This document shows positions 61,812 to 64,000 of a stretch of 64,000 nt of DNA, piece after piece (the first letter of the stretch is position 1; the number at the start of each line of letters is the position of its first letter). The DNA is from Asterias rubens (taxonomy: Eukaryota > Echinodermata > Asteroidea > Forcipulatida > Asteriidae). The notes under the pieces were generated by a model. It was not told the DNA's origin. It did not search any database and worked only from the letters and a program-made list of their open reading frames with translations. The position numbers and the translations under genes are program-made. The DNA lies in NCBI RefSeq assembly GCF_902459465.1, contig NC_047071.1, positions 9,132,098 through 9,196,097 of the forward strand, given 5' to 3'.

Positions 61812-63375
61812 GAACCAACCGTGGACAGACATTTTTACTTTTAATCAGATTTTTACTCCTTAGAGTAGCAGCGTTTTTTTTTTTTATCTATATTCGGTTG
61901 TAGAGTACATTTATAAGTTAAATTGAGTTGAAGTAGTATACATTGCTTGTATTATAGCAATGTTTATAAATCATTTGAAAATCTTCCACCTCACTGGCTT
62001 CAAAATTCATCTCGATAGAGATGTATAGACTGGTCTCTTTTTTTGTGGACCAAAAATGATCTGCAAGCACAGATTCACCCATCGTTTGGAATATCTTAAC
62101 TCAGTTCGGATCTCAGCCGTGACACCACATGGGACGATCGAATGTGTGATCATTCCCATGCCACTTCAAGTGGGGGTTTGGAGCCACACTCAGAAAGTTG
62201 AAATAATTATTTTGCTTTGAGCTAAACCTTTTTTTTTTAATAATTTATCTATTCACATCAGGGACACAATACCATTCTACATACTTAAGACACTCTCTGA
62301 AAGCACACTTTCTTCGACATCGGTTTAATTGTTGCCAGTGTCTCAGTGCCTTTAAGCAAACCTCTTGTTCGGGCGATTTATGAAGTTAGCAAGACCGATT
62401 GATAATAATAGTCTTCTAGCTTTGCTTGGTCAGTGAATCCTTTCTTAAGATATTACATAAAACATACTCGTAAAGAGACTAACGCGAGTGCTTGCAGGCG
62501 AGCCGTCCAATTGTAGTCTCTCTTCGAGCGTGCATGTTTTTTTTCTCCAAAATACGTCACTTACCATGCATCGCTTTCAAGACTGATATCAAATTGGAAA
62601 GGAATTGTGTAACTGGCGGTAATGATCGTTGCAATGTTAATTTTACAACCCTGGTTTCGAACTTCGTTTGTCACAGAGTTAATAACATTATTTTCGTCAG
62701 TGCGGAAACAATCAAGAACTGAAAGTGCCTGACTAACGAACCCTATTATTATCTTGTATTACTTTGTATAATTACAATATCGGCTGATGACGTGTAAAAA
62801 GGTCTTCGGTGAGGAACTTGAATAAATGAATTGACTAAGCTGAATACTTTCCAACGAGCGAGGGCGCCGCTCTCTCACATCACTTGCCGCTAAAACTTTT
62901 TTGCAAATACCAATATTGCGCAAGCACTAGCTTTGAAATGAGTTGTATGCTGGTATAGCTAGGGATGCAATTACGATCGATAGTTAGACCACCATGCATT
63001 TCACTCATATCGAGTATTTGCGATACGGAGTGCGTTTTGGCGACCCCAATCAGAAGCATTGGTCATCGGTTTAGCGCGGTGACGATGTTGTTCAGACCAA
63101 CCCGTAACCGACTTATAGACTCGGTTGGGCTCTAATTGGTGTCGCCAAAATGCACTCAATGTCTATTCTTTTCTCTTTTAGCCAAAAGTCATGTGTGTTT
63201 CTTTTCATTGTGCAATATTTTTGATTTTGAACTGTTAACCAATATGGAAATCAAATAATCCGGAAACCAGGGAATATGTATTAAAAGAAAGTAAATATTT
63301 GTTTTCACAAATTTTGAATTATTAAATTACCACCTTGTTAAATATTATTGTATTAAAAATTCAAAGTCTTTGAAG
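61812..63375. other. Region between genes H and I
   Basis: A worn family-1 end (about 62275-62355, cagtgtctcagtgcctttaa) and a repeat relic (about 62910-63010, attgcgcaagcactag) shared with the DNA after the family-9 copy near 23537. Nothing else is recognised. Confidence 0.45.
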
Positions 63376-63424
63376 ATGTCTATGTCATTTATATCGTGTG
63401 TCTGCTTACTTTGTATTGTGTGTT
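63376..63424 (+). CDS. Gene I (partial): probable signal-peptide exon of a ninth cluster member
   Basis: ATG at 63376 (second ATG at 63382) opens MSMSFISCVCLLCIVC plus one base and meets donor GTAAGT at 63425. This matches the other eight first exons in length (49 bases), hydrophobicity, split-codon phase and donor. No convincing second exon is found in the remaining 576 bases. The nearest AG (about 63496) opens a frame that stops after about 20 codons. Introns in this cluster are at least 808 bases, so the second exon should lie beyond the window. A chance short frame is possible. Confidence 0.5.
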
Positions 63425-64000
63425 GTAAGTGAGGTTTTTCCTTCCGCATCTAAAACCGAACCTGTCATCATCCTCTCTGAACACTGTATCTGCAGACCAA
63501 CGAGTCACAGTGCTGTTAACTTTTGAGGGTCCTCTGTTTCATTTTACAAGACATTAGTAATTTAATACCAATAATACAATTTCGAATCTTTAGTTCCAGT
63601 TTCATGACTACAAACGGAAAAAAAACGTTTACCATACAAGGTGTATTTTGTGCAGTACAGTCAATGACAGTGTAGCTCGTGATCACCAGGTCCCGGAAAG
63701 GGTTTGCGCGACCCATAATGACTTGGTTATCCTACCAACTTGGTATCTAAGTTGCACTTTCTCGAAAGAGGGCGCCCTGCTAGCTTATATTGGTGTCTCT
63801 GTAAGGACAAGCATTGATGCTAATCAGAATCATCCCAGGGTTATCCTAAAGCCAGCATGTTTTATTTGATTGATCGCTGAACTTCATCAATCAAAATGAC
63901 CAAAAACAAGAAGGGGAGGGAGGGAAACAGATTGGCGTCAGAAACAGTTAGACATGCGCAAAACCAGCTCAAAGGGAAGGCAGATTGCGCATCTTTTGGG

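Noticed and set aside
63490-63560. Second exon for gene I at the AG near 63496
   Set aside because: The frame in phase ends after about 20 codons and has no helix; the implied intron of about 70 bases would be far shorter than the 808-base minimum of the cluster.

Overview
This is an AT-rich, repeat-dense nuclear window from an animal, most likely an echinoderm. A sea star is my best guess, from the look of the repeats and the protein types, but no marker gene proves it. I see no rRNA, no intact tRNA, no CRISPR and no retroelement or transposase reading frame.

The genic content is one theme repeated. Eight genes, and the first exon of a probable ninth, all lie on the + strand: A 1559-3318, B 16613-21671, C 27313-32515, D 37950-39888, E 43147-44956, F 48007-50047, G 55878-57812, H 60176-61811 and I from 63376. 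Each has two coding exons. The first is tiny (34-52 coding bases) and encodes the start of a signal peptide. It always ends one base into a codon, at a GTAAGT or GTAAGA donor. The intron is 0.8-4.3 kb. One large exon then finishes the signal peptide and encodes all the rest: a low-complexity extracellular region and, in most cases, a single membrane helix with a short basic tail. The extracellular regions differ greatly: Pro/Gly mixed (A), a 1300-residue Gly/Asn/Thr/Pro repeat protein (B), Ser/acidic (C), Glu-rich (D), Asp-rich plus Thr-rich mucin-like without a helix (E), Pro-rich (F), Gly-Ser-Gln repeats with a furin site and a GPI-type tail (G), and Gly-Gly-Val repeats with an acidic patch (H). 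The architecture recalls the sea urchin P16 / P16-related skeletogenic membrane proteins and, by analogy, the vertebrate SCPP cluster. A role at a mineralising, mucous or other extracellular matrix surface is inference.

The rest is repeats. Palindromic MITE-like elements of several families are common; four families share TTAA-A-G-type ends. The largest gene-free gap (3.3-16.6 kb) holds many of them, including a 3.3-kb element inserted into another element and carrying four copies of a roughly 330-bp module with paired TGACGTCA palindromes. tRNA-derived SINE heads occur at about eight sites. Microsatellites (GTT, ACGACA, AAAC) and unusually many G or C homopolymers complete the picture. Coordinates and splice sites were read by eye, with no transcript evidence.
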